NCBI RefSeq assembly: GCF_001261915.1
Contig: NZ_CVRT01000109.1
Location: 1 to 61,288, forward strand
Source of the DNA: Halorubrum sp. SD626R
GTDB lineage: Archaea; Halobacteriota; Halobacteria; Halobacteriales; Haloferacaceae
Direction of reading: 5' to 3'
Length of the DNA: 61,288 nt
The notes under the pieces are model-generated. The model made no database searches. It worked only from the letters and a program-made list of their open reading frames with translations, and was not told the origin of the DNA. Every line of letters starts with the position of its first letter. Position 1 is the first letter of the stretch. Below are positions 8,458 to 16,679 of this stretch, piece after piece. A program made the position numbers and the translations under genes.

Positions 8458-8667
8458 ATGGACTGTCCCGTCTGCGGAACCGCGGTCGTGGCGTTCAGCG
8501 AACTTCCGGACGAGGTGCGGGAGCGCTTGGAGGCGGATCCGGGGCGACAGCGGCAGTCGGTCGAGCACCGGCGGGAGAGACACACCGCGTGTCCCGACTG
8601 CACGTTGGAGATACACGGGTGCGGCCAACCCTACGCGGTCCCCGAGGAAGCGACGCCGGCGCGCTGA
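8458..8667 (+). CDS. Small zinc-finger protein (69 aa)
   Basis: A 69-residue protein starting MDCPVCGTAVVAFSELPDEV with a second knuckle ACPDCTLEIHGCG. The two CxxC pairs flank a charged helix, a zinc-ribbon layout shared by many uncharacterised haloarchaeal small proteins. A TATA-like ctctttagg about 27 nt upstream supports the ATG at 8458. The function is unknown. Confidence 0.7.
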   Translation: MDCPVCGTAVVAFSELPDEVRERLEADPGRQRQSVEHRRERHTACPDCTLEIHGCGQPYAVPEEATPAR

Positions 8668-8685
8668 CGGTCCCCCGGTGGCTTT

Positions 8686-9459
8686 TTAAATAGACTCCCG
8701 ATCGACGACCGCCCTCGCGAGCTCCGCGAGCGCGTCGCTCGCGAGTTCGACGAGCGCCTCGCCGCGGGCCGCGTCGCCGGCGGCCGGGTCGCCGACGGCG
8801 CCGTTCTCCGTGAACTCGTCGGAGTCGTGCGCGAGGTTCACGCCCGAGACCCACTCGCCCCACCGGTCGGCGGCCCCCTCGCTCGCGGCCGCGACGCGGT
8901 CCTCGCGGACGAGGTCGGGGTTGGTCGCGCGCAGCAGCGCCGTCTCCAGCGGGCCGGCGTGGCCCATGTCGCCGGCGTGCTCGCCGACCGCCTCGAACCA
9001 GGTGAACGCGACCGCGTAGCCGTCGTGGGCGTCGTCGCGGGAGAACCGCCGGGCGACCTCCGCGAGCGCCTCGACGTTACCGCCGTGTCCGTTGACGAAC
9101 ACGACCCGGTCGATCCCGTGGCGCGTCAGCGATTCGGCCGTCTCGCGGACGTACGCCCGGAACGTGTCGGGCGAGACCCACATCGTCCCGTCGAAGGCGC
9201 GGTGCTCCTCGGCGACGCCGACCGGGATCGGGGGGGCGACCGCGACCGCGCCGGGGCTCTCTTCGGCCCCGTTGCCGTCGGCGGTCGCATCCCCCTCCTC
9301 GTACGCCGCCGCGCCCGCTTCCGCGACCGCGACGGCGTTGAGCGTGTCGGTCCCGAGGGGCGCGTGCGGGCCGTGCTGTTCGGTGCTGCCGACGGGGACG
9401 AACGCGACGTCGAGGTCGGCGTCGCGCACGTCGGTCCAGGTGGCGTCCGCGAGTCGCAT
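8686..9459 (-). CDS. Creatininase-family amidohydrolase (ArfB-like)
   Basis: A 257-residue protein of the creatininase fold. It has the N-terminal GSTEQHGPHAPLGTDTLNA, with metal-binding Glu, His and Asp, and FVNGHGGNVEAL with a further metal His. In archaea this family includes ArfB, the formylamino-pyrimidine deformylase of riboflavin and F420 synthesis. Other members are creatinine hydrolases or mycofactocin peptidases (MftE). ArfB is the most likely role in a haloarchaeon, but the sequence alone does not separate these. An Ala/Gly/Glu-rich insert lies at about residues 55-70. The start at 9459 begins MRLADATWTD. Confidence 0.82.
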   Translation of the reverse strand: MRLADATWTDVRDADLDVAFVPVGSTEQHGPHAPLGTDTLNAVAVAEAGAAAYEEGDATADGNGAEESPGAVAVAPPIPVGVAEEHRAFDGTMWVSPDTFRAYVRETAESLTRHGIDRVVFVNGHGGNVEALAEVARRFSRDDAHDGYAVAFTWFEAVGEHAGDMGHAGPLETALLRATNPDLVREDRVAAASEGAADRWGEWVSGVNLAHDSDEFTENGAVGDPAAGDAARGEALVELASDALAELARAVVDRESI

Positions 9460-9601
9460 ACCGGTCCCTCGGCGGGGCGGGCCGTATAGCCGACGGTTTT
9501 CGGGCGGATCAGGGGGCAGGCCGACCACTCGCATCCGGCTGAGCCGGACGGGGAGCGAGTCGGCCGGGGGAATTATTCCGCTCGCCGACGACGCGCCACG
9601 C

Positions 9602-9943
9602 ATGAGTAACGATGACGAGGACCACGGTCGAACGGCGGGGGTGACGTTCGGACCGCTAAAGCGGGCGCTCCGCGAGCACCGGTACCCGGTGTCGGTCGGG
9701 GAGCTGGTGGAGCAGTACGGCGGCTTCGAACTGGAGGCCGGCGGCGAGAGCGAGCGGCTCGAAACGGCGCTGGAGCGGTGCGATCGGACGCGATTCCGCG
9801 AGCCGCGACAGGTGCGCGACGCGGTCCTCGACGCGCTGGGCGAGGAGACCGGAGGCGGGACGGTGACGCCGGGAGGCGAGGAGGAGAGCGACGCGGGGGA
9901 CGGGAGCGACGCCGTAGACGGCTGGAGCCGGCTGTCGACGTGA
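9602..9943 (+). CDS. DUF5789-like conserved haloarchaeal protein
   Basis: A 113-residue acidic protein beginning MSNDDEDHGRTAGVTFGPLK followed by REHRYPVSVGELVEQYGGFE. This pattern matches the haloarchaeal family I know as DUF5789, small proteins with a helical domain of unknown function. The C-terminal 35 residues are Gly/Glu/Asp-rich and likely disordered. It reads toward the oppositely oriented ABC transporter gene. Confidence 0.7.
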   Translation: MSNDDEDHGRTAGVTFGPLKRALREHRYPVSVGELVEQYGGFELEAGGESERLETALERCDRTRFREPRQVRDAVLDALGEETGGGTVTPGGEEESDAGDGSDAVDGWSRLST

Positions 9944-9981
9944 GCGCTGTGGGGAATCCGAACGGACCAGCCCGCGCCGCC

Positions 9982-11928
9982 TCAGTCGTCGTCGGACTCC
10001 GCGTCCTCGATCAGGCGCGCGGTGCGCTCCTGGGCGCGGTCGATGAACTCCTGCGGGAGCTCGTCGATCTCGCCGGCCTGGACGCCCCAGAGGTGAGCGT
10101 ACAGCCCGCCGTTCTCCAGCAGTTCGGCGTGGGTCCCGCGCTCGACGACCTCGCCGCCCTCCAACACGAGGATCGCGTCGGCGTCCTTGATCGTGGAGAG
10201 CCGGTGGGCGATCGCGAACGTCGTCCGGTCGGCCGTGAGCCGGTCGAGCGAGCGCTGGATCAGCATCTCCGTCTCGGTGTCGACGTCGGAGGTCGCCTCG
10301 TCGAGGACGAGGATGTCGGGGTCTTTCAGCACCGCCCGCGCGATGGTGACGCGCTGGCGCTGCCCGCCGGAGAGCTTCACGCCGCGCTCGCCGACCATCG
10401 TGTCGTAGCCGTCCGGGAGGTTCTCGATGAACTCGTGGGCCTCGGCGGCCCTGGCGGCCTCGCGGACCTCCTCGTCGGTCGCGTCGAAGGTGCCGTACGT
10501 GATGTTCTCGCGGACGGTGCCGTAGAACAGGTACGACGACTGGCCGACGTAGCCGATCGAACGGCGGAGCGACTTCAGCGTCACGTCGCGCACGTCCTGC
10601 CCGTCGATCTCGATCGATCCCTCGTCGACGTCGTACATCCGGAGCAGCAGCTTGAGGACGGTGGACTTCCCGGCGCCGGTCGGGCCGACGAGGGCGAGCG
10701 TCTCGCCGCCCTCGACCGCGAAGTCGACGTCGGAGACGATCGTCTCCTCGTCGTAGCCGAAGCTCACGTCGTCGTAGGCGACCTCGCCCTCGTCGACGAC
10801 GAGGTCCTCGGCGTCGGGCTCCTCGGCGAGCCGGGAGGGCTCGTCCATCAGCCCGAAGATCCGCGCGGAGGAGGCGCGGGCGCGCTGGTACATATTGATT
10901 ATCTGTCCGAACTGCGCCATCGGCCAGATGAACCGCTGGGTGTAGAGGATGAAGACGACGAAGTTCCCGACGGTGAGCGTCCCGGTGAACGGGCCCGGCG
11001 GCGTCTCCTGGAACACCCAGAGCCCGCCGACGACGAACGTGAGCACGAAGCCGATACCGGCGAGCACGCGGAGCGCCGGAAAGAACTTGATCCGGGTCCG
11101 GATCGCGTCCCAGTTGGCGTCGAAGTAGTCCATCGAGACGTCGTCGACGCGGTCGGACTCGTACGGCTCCGTGTTCGACGACTTGATCACCTGGATGCCG
11201 CCGAGGTTGTTCTCCAGCCGCGAGTTCATCTTCCCGACCGACGAGCGAACCTCGGCGTACTTCGGCTGGATCGTCCTGATGAACAGGTACGTGAACCCGC
11301 CGATGATCGGGACCGGCAGCAGCGCGACGAGGGCGAGCTGCCAGTTGATCCACACGAGCAGGAACCCGATCCCGACCACCATCACCGAGAGGCGGAACAG
11401 GGAGTTCATCCCGTCGTTCAGGAACCGTTCGAGCCGGTTCACGTCGTTCGAGAGGATCGACATCATCTCCCCGGTCTGCTTGTCGGAGAAGAACTCCATG
11501 TTCAGCCGCTGCATCTTGTCATAGGTGTCGGTCCGGACGTCGTGCTGGATGTTCTGCGCGAAGCCGTTGAACCCCCAGTTGCGGATCCAGTGGAACGCGG
11601 CCCCGAGCCCGAACGCGCCGCCGATGACGGCGACCGTGAACCAGAACTGCGCCGTCTGGCCGGTCGGGAGCCACGCCTCGGGGAGGAGCACGAGCGGGAT
11701 CTGCTCGCTGAAGAGCGCGTCCTCGTAGAACACGGCGTCGATGGCGATCCCGAGCATCAGCGGCGGGAGCAGGTCGAGGAGCCGCGCGAAGACGCTGGCG
11801 AGGATCCCGACCGACACGTGCGGGAGGTAGTCGCGACCGTACGCGAGGAACAGCCGTTTCATCGGGTTCTCGATCTTGTCCCGCTGTTCCTCGAAGGGGT
11901 CGTCTTCCTCCCACTCGGCGCTACTCAT
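9982..11928 (-). CDS. ABC exporter, fused permease and ATPase (MsbA/MDR-like half transporter)
   Basis: A 648-residue half transporter. The N-terminal ~350 residues contain about six hydrophobic helices (ABC_membrane type), with the coupling-helix region around SDKQTGEMMSILSNDVNRLE. The C-terminal ATPase has Walker A GPTGAGKST, the Q-loop near IGYVGQSSYLFYG, signature LSGGQRQRV, Walker B ILVLDEAT and the switch His in IAHRLSTI. It should homodimerise and export lipids or hydrophobic compounds; the substrate is unknown. It is a standalone gene with no partner half-transporter adjacent. Confidence 0.93.
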   Translation of the reverse strand: MSSAEWEEDDPFEEQRDKIENPMKRLFLAYGRDYLPHVSVGILASVFARLLDLLPPLMLGIAIDAVFYEDALFSEQIPLVLLPEAWLPTGQTAQFWFTVAVIGGAFGLGAAFHWIRNWGFNGFAQNIQHDVRTDTYDKMQRLNMEFFSDKQTGEMMSILSNDVNRLERFLNDGMNSLFRLSVMVVGIGFLLVWINWQLALVALLPVPIIGGFTYLFIRTIQPKYAEVRSSVGKMNSRLENNLGGIQVIKSSNTEPYESDRVDDVSMDYFDANWDAIRTRIKFFPALRVLAGIGFVLTFVVGGLWVFQETPPGPFTGTLTVGNFVVFILYTQRFIWPMAQFGQIINMYQRARASSARIFGLMDEPSRLAEEPDAEDLVVDEGEVAYDDVSFGYDEETIVSDVDFAVEGGETLALVGPTGAGKSTVLKLLLRMYDVDEGSIEIDGQDVRDVTLKSLRRSIGYVGQSSYLFYGTVRENITYGTFDATDEEVREAARAAEAHEFIENLPDGYDTMVGERGVKLSGGQRQRVTIARAVLKDPDILVLDEATSDVDTETEMLIQRSLDRLTADRTTFAIAHRLSTIKDADAILVLEGGEVVERGTHAELLENGGLYAHLWGVQAGEIDELPQEFIDRAQERTARLIEDAESDDD

Positions 11929-12037
11929 TACCGGATCCTATCGGTCCGGGCGGCAAATGGGTTTCCTTCGACCCGGGATGCACCGGCGTAAATCACCGGT
12001 ATCGGGCGTCGAAACCGGCGATCGGGCGGGATCGGGA

Positions 12038-12391
12038 TCAGACCGTGCGGCGCTCCGCGTCGGGGTCGACGCCGGCGGCGTCGAGGTCCTCGCGGATGCG
12101 CCGCCGGAGGGGATCGGGGATCTGCTCGCGGGGGACGGGGGCGGCCGTGGCGGCGGGCGCGTCCCCGTTGTCGGCGGTCCCGTTCCGGTCGTCCCCGGCA
12201 GTCGCATCCGGGTCGTTCCCGGCGGTCGCGCTCGGATCGCCGGCGGGGACCGTCCAGTAGAGGACGCGCTCCGGCCCCGCGTAGAACTCCACCGCGAACC
12301 GGTCGCCCCCGCCGTCGTAGTGGACGCGCGCCGCATCGCCCTCGGCGCGCCACCCCTCTCGTCCGACCAGCGCGGCGATCGAGTCGTGCAC
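12038..12391 (-). CDS. Hypothetical haloarchaeal protein
   Basis: A 117-residue soluble protein (VHDSIAALVGREGWRAEGDA..., then VEFYAGPERVLYWTVPAGDP) with a Thr/Asp/Asn/Ala-rich linker of near-repeats (GDPSATAGNDPDATAGDDRN) before a charged C-terminus. I prefer the GTG at 12391. The in-frame ATG at 12478 would add 29 residues whose third codon positions are far less G/C-biased, and that extension would consume the promoter of the divergent RNase Z gene. The function is unknown. Confidence 0.55.
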   Translation of the reverse strand: MHDSIAALVGREGWRAEGDAARVHYDGGGDRFAVEFYAGPERVLYWTVPAGDPSATAGNDPDATAGDDRNGTADNGDAPAATAAPVPREQIPDPLRRRIREDLDAAGVDPDAERRTV

Positions 12392-12515
12392 GGTCGGACT
12401 CGGGCCGGCGGACACATGTCGGTGTCGCCGGCGGACCGCGGCGGCCGCTCCACCGGGACCGTCGACCCCCGCCGTCATCGACACCGGTTTACAACCGCCG
12501 TCCCGACGTCCGGGC

Positions 12516-13448
12516 ATGTCCCTTCGCGTCACGTTCCTCGGCACGGGCGGCGCCGTCCCGACCACCGAGCGCGCGCCGAGCGCGCTGTTCGTCAACCGCG
12601 AAGGCGACCGGCTCCTCTTCGACTGCGGCGAGGGCACCCAGCGCGGCATGATGCGGTACGGTACCGGGTTCGGGATCGACCGCCTGTTCGTCTCGCACCT
12701 CCACGGCGACCACGTCCTCGGGATCCCCGGACTGGTCCAGACCCTCGGGTTCAACGACCGGGCGGAGCCCCTGACGGTCCACTGCCCGCCGGGGGCCGAG
12801 GGCGACCTCCGCGACCTCGTGCACGCGGTCGGCCACGACCCCGCGTTCGAGGTCCGGATCGAGCCCGTCGCACCGGGCGAGGTGGCGCTCGACGCCGACG
12901 GCTACGATGTCCGCGCGTTCGAGACGGAACACCGGACGGTGTCGCAGGGGTACGTCCTCGAAGAGGACGACCGGCCCGGCCGGTTCGACCGCCCGAAGGC
13001 GGAGGAGCTCGGCGTCCCCGTCGGCCCGAAATTCGGCCGGCTCCACGAGGGAGAACCGGTCGAGGCCGCGGACGGGACGGTCGTGGAGCCGGACCAGGTC
13101 GTCGGCCCGCCGCGGCCCGGCCGGACGCTCGTCTACACCGCCGACACGCGCCCGCGAGAGCGGACGGTCGAGGTCGCCGAGGGCGCCGACCTCCTCGTCC
13201 ACGACGCGACCTTCGCCGACGACATGGCCGACCGCGCCCGCGATACGGCCCACTCGACCGGCCGCGAGGCCGGGGAGATCGCCGCCCGCGCGAACGCGAG
13301 GCGGCTGGCCTTGGTGCACGTCTCCTCGCGGTACGCCGCCGACGCTTCGCCGATCCGCCGGGAGGCGACGGCGGCGTTCGGCGGCGAGACCCTCCTCCCG
13401 GACGACGGCGACCGCGTCGACGTGCCGTTCCCCGACGCGGGGGAGTAG
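12516..13448 (+). CDS. rnz: Ribonuclease Z (tRNA 3' endonuclease)
   Basis: A 310-residue metallo-beta-lactamase protein of the short RNase Z type, which removes 3' trailers from tRNA precursors. The start SLRVTFLGTGGAVPTTER and the zinc motif HLHGDHVLGIPGL (HxHxDH) are diagnostic. Further ligands are seen in FETEHRTVSQGY, YTADTRP, LVHDATF and HSTGREAGEIAARA. A TATA-like tttacaac lies 20-30 nt upstream of the ATG. The divergent neighbour at 12391 shares the intergenic region. Confidence 0.95.
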   Translation: MSLRVTFLGTGGAVPTTERAPSALFVNREGDRLLFDCGEGTQRGMMRYGTGFGIDRLFVSHLHGDHVLGIPGLVQTLGFNDRAEPLTVHCPPGAEGDLRDLVHAVGHDPAFEVRIEPVAPGEVALDADGYDVRAFETEHRTVSQGYVLEEDDRPGRFDRPKAEELGVPVGPKFGRLHEGEPVEAADGTVVEPDQVVGPPRPGRTLVYTADTRPRERTVEVAEGADLLVHDATFADDMADRARDTAHSTGREAGEIAARANARRLALVHVSSRYAADASPIRREATAAFGGETLLPDDGDRVDVPFPDAGE

Positions 13449-13518
13449 GTCGAGGCGGGGCTCGGAACGACCGTCCTCCCGGGAAACCTTGATGCGTCGC
13501 GCCGCCGATCCACCGCGT

Positions 13519-13938
13519 ATGTCCGACGACTGTATCTTCTGTTCGATCGTCGCCGGCGACATCCCGGCGCGGACCGTCCACGAGACCGACGACGTGCTGG
13601 CGTTCCTCGACGCCAACCCGCTCGCGCGCGGCCACACGCTCGTCATCCCGAAGTCGCACGCCCGGCACCTCGGCGACCTCGACGACGACCTCGCGAGCGA
13701 CCTGTTCGCGGCCGTGACGGAGCTCACCCCGCACATCCAGTCGACCGTCGGCGCCGACGGCGCCAACGTCGGGATCAACGACGGCGCGGCGGCCGGGCAG
13801 GAGGTCCCGCACGTCCACGTCCACGTCATCCCGCGGTTCGATGGCGACGGCGGCGCCCCCCTCCACGCGGTCGGCGGCGAGCGGCCGGACCTCACCGACG
13901 ACGAGCTGGACGCGGTGGCCAAAGCGATCGGGGAGTGA
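13519..13938 (+). CDS. HIT-family nucleotide hydrolase/transferase
   Basis: A 139-residue histidine-triad protein. The zinc knuckle CIFCSIVAG is at residues 5-13 and the triad HVHVHVIPR occurs near residue 107. The size and layout match the Hint/Fhit group that hydrolyses nucleotidyl phosphoramidates such as AMP-lysine. A TATA-like accttgatgc about 27 nt before the ATG suggests a leaderless transcript. It lies 70 bp behind rnz in the same orientation. Confidence 0.92.
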   Translation: MSDDCIFCSIVAGDIPARTVHETDDVLAFLDANPLARGHTLVIPKSHARHLGDLDDDLASDLFAAVTELTPHIQSTVGADGANVGINDGAAAGQEVPHVHVHVIPRFDGDGGAPLHAVGGERPDLTDDELDAVAKAIGE

Positions 13939-14027
13939 GCCCGGGGGCGACCGCCGACTAGGTTCCGGACCGCGTCGACGGCCGGCGTGCGACAGCGTTA
14001 ACAGCGAACCTCCGGGTAGCCGAGCGC

Positions 14028-14855
14028 ATGCAGGCGAGGACCCTCGCGCTTGTCGGAGCGACCGGCGGCGCGGGAACGACGCGAACCGCGGTCGAACTGG
14101 CGGCGCTCGGCGCGCGCGACGGCCGCGACGTGGCCGTGGTCGACGCCGCGTTCACGACGCAGGGGCTCTCCGAGTACGTCTCGGACCGGATCGGCACCGA
14201 CCTCACGGCGCTGCTCACCGACGAGACCGACGCGTCGCTGTCGGCGGCGACGTACCCGATGGATGTCGGCGGCGGCGACGGGAACAAGGGTGGCGGGAAC
14301 GGGGAGGACGGCGACGGAACCGCTCCCGACGGCGCGACCGGCCTCCCCGGGCGCGCCGACGCGGTACCGGCCCGGGCGCCGTTCGAGCGCGTGGCCCGCG
14401 CCGAGACGGCCGAGGCCGGGCGGAAGCTGGAGCGGCGGATCGATGAGGCGGCGACCGCCTACGACGCCGTCGTCGTCGACACCGCCCCGATCGGCTCGAA
14501 CGCGGCGGTCGCGGCGGTCACGGCGGCCGACCGCGTCGAGGCGGTGACGCCCGCGACGGCGCACGGGCGCGACGCGCTCCAGCGGCTCCGCGGCCGCGTG
14601 GCCGACGTCGGCGGGAGCGTCGACGGGGCGGTCGCGGTGGCTCGCGTCGGGGCGTCCGACGCCGAGCGCGACGGCGGAGGCGGCGCCGACAATTTGCTTC
14701 CGGCCGTCGATCCCGCGGTCGGGAGCGCTCCCGAGGCGGCGACGGGGACCGGCGCGTACGTCGAGGCGCTGGCGGAGACGTACGAGCGCGCCTTCGACGC
14801 GGCGCTCGGGATCGAGTTCGAGGAGCCGGGACTGGTCGATCGGATCCGGTCCTGA
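14028..14855 (+). CDS. ParA/MinD-like protein with degenerate P-loop
   Basis: A 275-residue protein with a SIMIBI/ParA-like start: LALVGATGGAGTTRTAVELA aligns with the KGGxGKTT Walker A, but both lysines are replaced (Thr-Gly-Gly-Ala-Gly-Thr-Thr). A later strand resembles the family's Walker B region (YDAVVVDTAPIGSNAAVAAV). The acidic/Gly-Asn-rich insert around residues 82-105 is low complexity. Without a P-loop lysine, ATP hydrolysis is doubtful; it may be a pseudo-ATPase scaffold. The convergent gene at 14898 encodes a helical haloarchaeal protein that may or may not be a partner. Confidence 0.72.
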   Translation: MQARTLALVGATGGAGTTRTAVELAALGARDGRDVAVVDAAFTTQGLSEYVSDRIGTDLTALLTDETDASLSAATYPMDVGGGDGNKGGGNGEDGDGTAPDGATGLPGRADAVPARAPFERVARAETAEAGRKLERRIDEAATAYDAVVVDTAPIGSNAAVAAVTAADRVEAVTPATAHGRDALQRLRGRVADVGGSVDGAVAVARVGASDAERDGGGGADNLLPAVDPAVGSAPEAATGTGAYVEALAETYERAFDAALGIEFEEPGLVDRIRS

Positions 14856-14897
14856 AGGGGCTGAAACCGAGCCGGAGGGAGCCGCCGGGTCGCGGGC

Positions 14898-15422
14898 TCA
14901 GCGCAGCCCGTCGGGCGAGCCCAGCGCGCCGCCGGGAGCGTCGCCGTCGCCGCGGAGCCCGTCGCCGAGCGGCGCCGCGCCCGCGACGTGCGCGTCGACG
15001 GCGTCGGCGACCGCGGGGACCGGGTCGTGGGTCTCGACGTACGTCGCCAGCGCGAAGTCGGCCTCGTCGCCGCCGGCGAGCGCGACCGCCTCGCTCCGGG
15101 CGATCCGGCCGTCGAGCCAGTCGCGGACGACGCTCCGGCGGCTTGGCGCGAGCGGGCAGACGCCCTCGACGCCGCAGCGGTGGAGCGCCTTCGCGCCGGT
15201 CATCGGCGTCACGCCGGCCTCGCGGGCGGCGTCGCCGACGCTCCGGCCGGCCGTGTACGCGTCGACCAGCGTCGCGGTCGCGGCCGGGGTGCACGGCAGG
15301 TCGTCCGCGTGCGCCGCGAGGCGGTCGACGAGCGCCGTCTCCGTGTCGTCGGCGACGGCGACCCCGCGCTCGCGCTGGCTCGCGGTCACCTCCAGCCCGT
15401 CCGCGATCTCCGACAGCGTCAT
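14898..15422 (-). CDS. Conserved haloarchaeal protein with helix-turn-helix-like segment
   Basis: A 174-residue acidic helical protein, MTLSEIADGLEVTASQRERG..., with a segment (SVGDAAREAGVTPMTGAKAL) that looks like a helix-turn-helix and conserved cysteines (LHRCGVEGVCPL). I do not recognise a characterised family. The start at 15422 is chosen because the sequence upstream of it is AT-richer promoter-like DNA. Its 3' end faces the ParA-like gene. Confidence 0.62.
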   Translation of the reverse strand: MTLSEIADGLEVTASQRERGVAVADDTETALVDRLAAHADDLPCTPAATATLVDAYTAGRSVGDAAREAGVTPMTGAKALHRCGVEGVCPLAPSRRSVVRDWLDGRIARSEAVALAGGDEADFALATYVETHDPVPAVADAVDAHVAGAAPLGDGLRGDGDAPGGALGSPDGLR

Positions 15423-15550
15423 GCGAACGCTTGGGTCGTTCGACGGGTTAAAACCACCGTACTGCGGAGCGGCGAGAGCCGCTATCACCGACCGGTAACC
15501 GGTCGGTTCGAGCGCGCCGATCCGGGCGATCGCCCCCGAATTCTCCCGGG

Positions 15551-15560
15551 TTTAAGTAAG
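15551..15560 (+). promoter_or_regulatory. TATA-like box of the tfb gene
   Basis: tttaagtaag lies 26-35 nt before the ATG at 15586, consistent with leaderless or near-leaderless transcription. Confidence 0.5.
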
Positions 15561-15585
15561 GCATCGGGCCCGAGTTCGACGTGTG

Positions 15586-16581
15586 ATGAGCCGAGCACGC
15601 TCGACCCGCGCCCGTTCGCACCGCACCGAGACGACAGACCGCGCCGAGGAGGCGACCGCGACCGCCGAAGAAGAGGCGGCTGACGCCGAGGAGAAGACGG
15701 CGGGCGACGCCGAGGCGTCCGCGACCGCCGTCGACGAGTGCCCGGAGTGCGGAGGTCGGACTCGCGTCAATTCGGCCGAACGCGTCTGCGACGACTGCGG
15801 GCTCGTCGTCGAGGCCGACCGGATCGACCACGGCCCGGAGTGGCGGTCGTTCGACGACGACGATACGGACCCCAAGCGGACCGGCGCGCCGCTGACGCGC
15901 TCCCGACACGACCGCGGGCTCTCGACGGAGATCGGTCGGTCGACCCGCGTGAAGGGGCGAAAGCGCCGGCGGCTCGCCCGGATGCGGACCCAGCACAACC
16001 GCGCGCGGATCTCGACCAAGCGCGACCGCAACAAGGTGTACGCGTACACCGAGATCCGCCGGCTGACCGGCGTGTTGGGCCTCCCCGATAGCGTCCGGGA
16101 CGCGGCCTGCGCGCTGTTCGACTCCGCCCAGGAGGAGAGCCTGCTGCGCGGCCGGTCGCTGGAGGGCTTCGCGGCCGCCTGCGTCTACGTCGCCTGCCGC
16201 ACCGCCGACGTCGCCCGAACGGTCGGAGAGGTCTGCGACGAGGCGAAGGCGACGGAGGACGAGCACCGGGCCGCCTTCGACGCGATGAACCGCGAACTCG
16301 GCCTGCCGATCGCACCCAGCGGTCCCGTGGAGTACCTCCCGCGGTTCGCGAGCGACCTCGGCTGCACGGCCGAGGTGGAGCGCCGCGCGGGCGAACTGGC
16401 CGAGCGCGCCGTGAGCGAGGGGATCGCGAACGGCCGCAACCCGGTCGGTGTCGCCGCCGCCTGCCTGTACACCGCGGCCCGCGAGCTGGACACCGACTGC
16501 ACGCAGCAGGAGGCGGCCGACGTCGCCGACGTGACGCCGGTGACGGTGCGGCGGACGTACGTGGACCTGACCGGGGAGTGA
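15586..16581 (+). CDS. tfb: Transcription initiation factor B (TFB)
   Basis: A 331-residue archaeal TFIIB homologue that bridges TBP-bound promoters and RNA polymerase. After a variable acidic N-terminus, the zinc ribbon has Cys52, Cys55, Cys68 and Cys71 (CPECGG and CDDCG). The B-reader/linker follows (DHGPEWRSFDDDD, RTGAPLTRSRHDRGLST), then two cyclin-like repeats starting near YAYTEIRRLTGVLGLPDSVR and VEYLPRFASDLGC, ending with the recognition helix TPVTVRRTYVDL. Haloarchaea carry several TFBs; the 50-residue N-terminal extension marks this as a particular paralogue. A TATA-like tttaagtaag lies about 30 nt upstream, and ATG 15586 is preferred over the adjoining GTG. Confidence 0.95.
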   Translation: MSRARSTRARSHRTETTDRAEEATATAEEEAADAEEKTAGDAEASATAVDECPECGGRTRVNSAERVCDDCGLVVEADRIDHGPEWRSFDDDDTDPKRTGAPLTRSRHDRGLSTEIGRSTRVKGRKRRRLARMRTQHNRARISTKRDRNKVYAYTEIRRLTGVLGLPDSVRDAACALFDSAQEESLLRGRSLEGFAAACVYVACRTADVARTVGEVCDEAKATEDEHRAAFDAMNRELGLPIAPSGPVEYLPRFASDLGCTAEVERRAGELAERAVSEGIANGRNPVGVAAACLYTAARELDTDCTQQEAADVADVTPVTVRRTYVDLTGE

Positions 16582-16679
16582 ACCGCTCGGGATGGCTCCC
16601 GAGCGTTCGGTACCGATCACGTGGCGTGAGGATCCATACCACGAAAACCGTTAAGCCCGGCTGTCGCCTACGAGCGCGT

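Noticed and set aside
10000..11990. Long plus-strand frame antisense to the ABC transporter
   Set aside because: It is a mirror of a strongly supported coding gene with full ABC motifs. Long antisense frames are expected at this GC content.
12392..12478. Upstream ATG start for the hypothetical gene at 12038-12391
   Set aside because: About a quarter of the third codon positions in this stretch are A/T, unlike the rest of the gene, and it would remove the promoter space for rnz.
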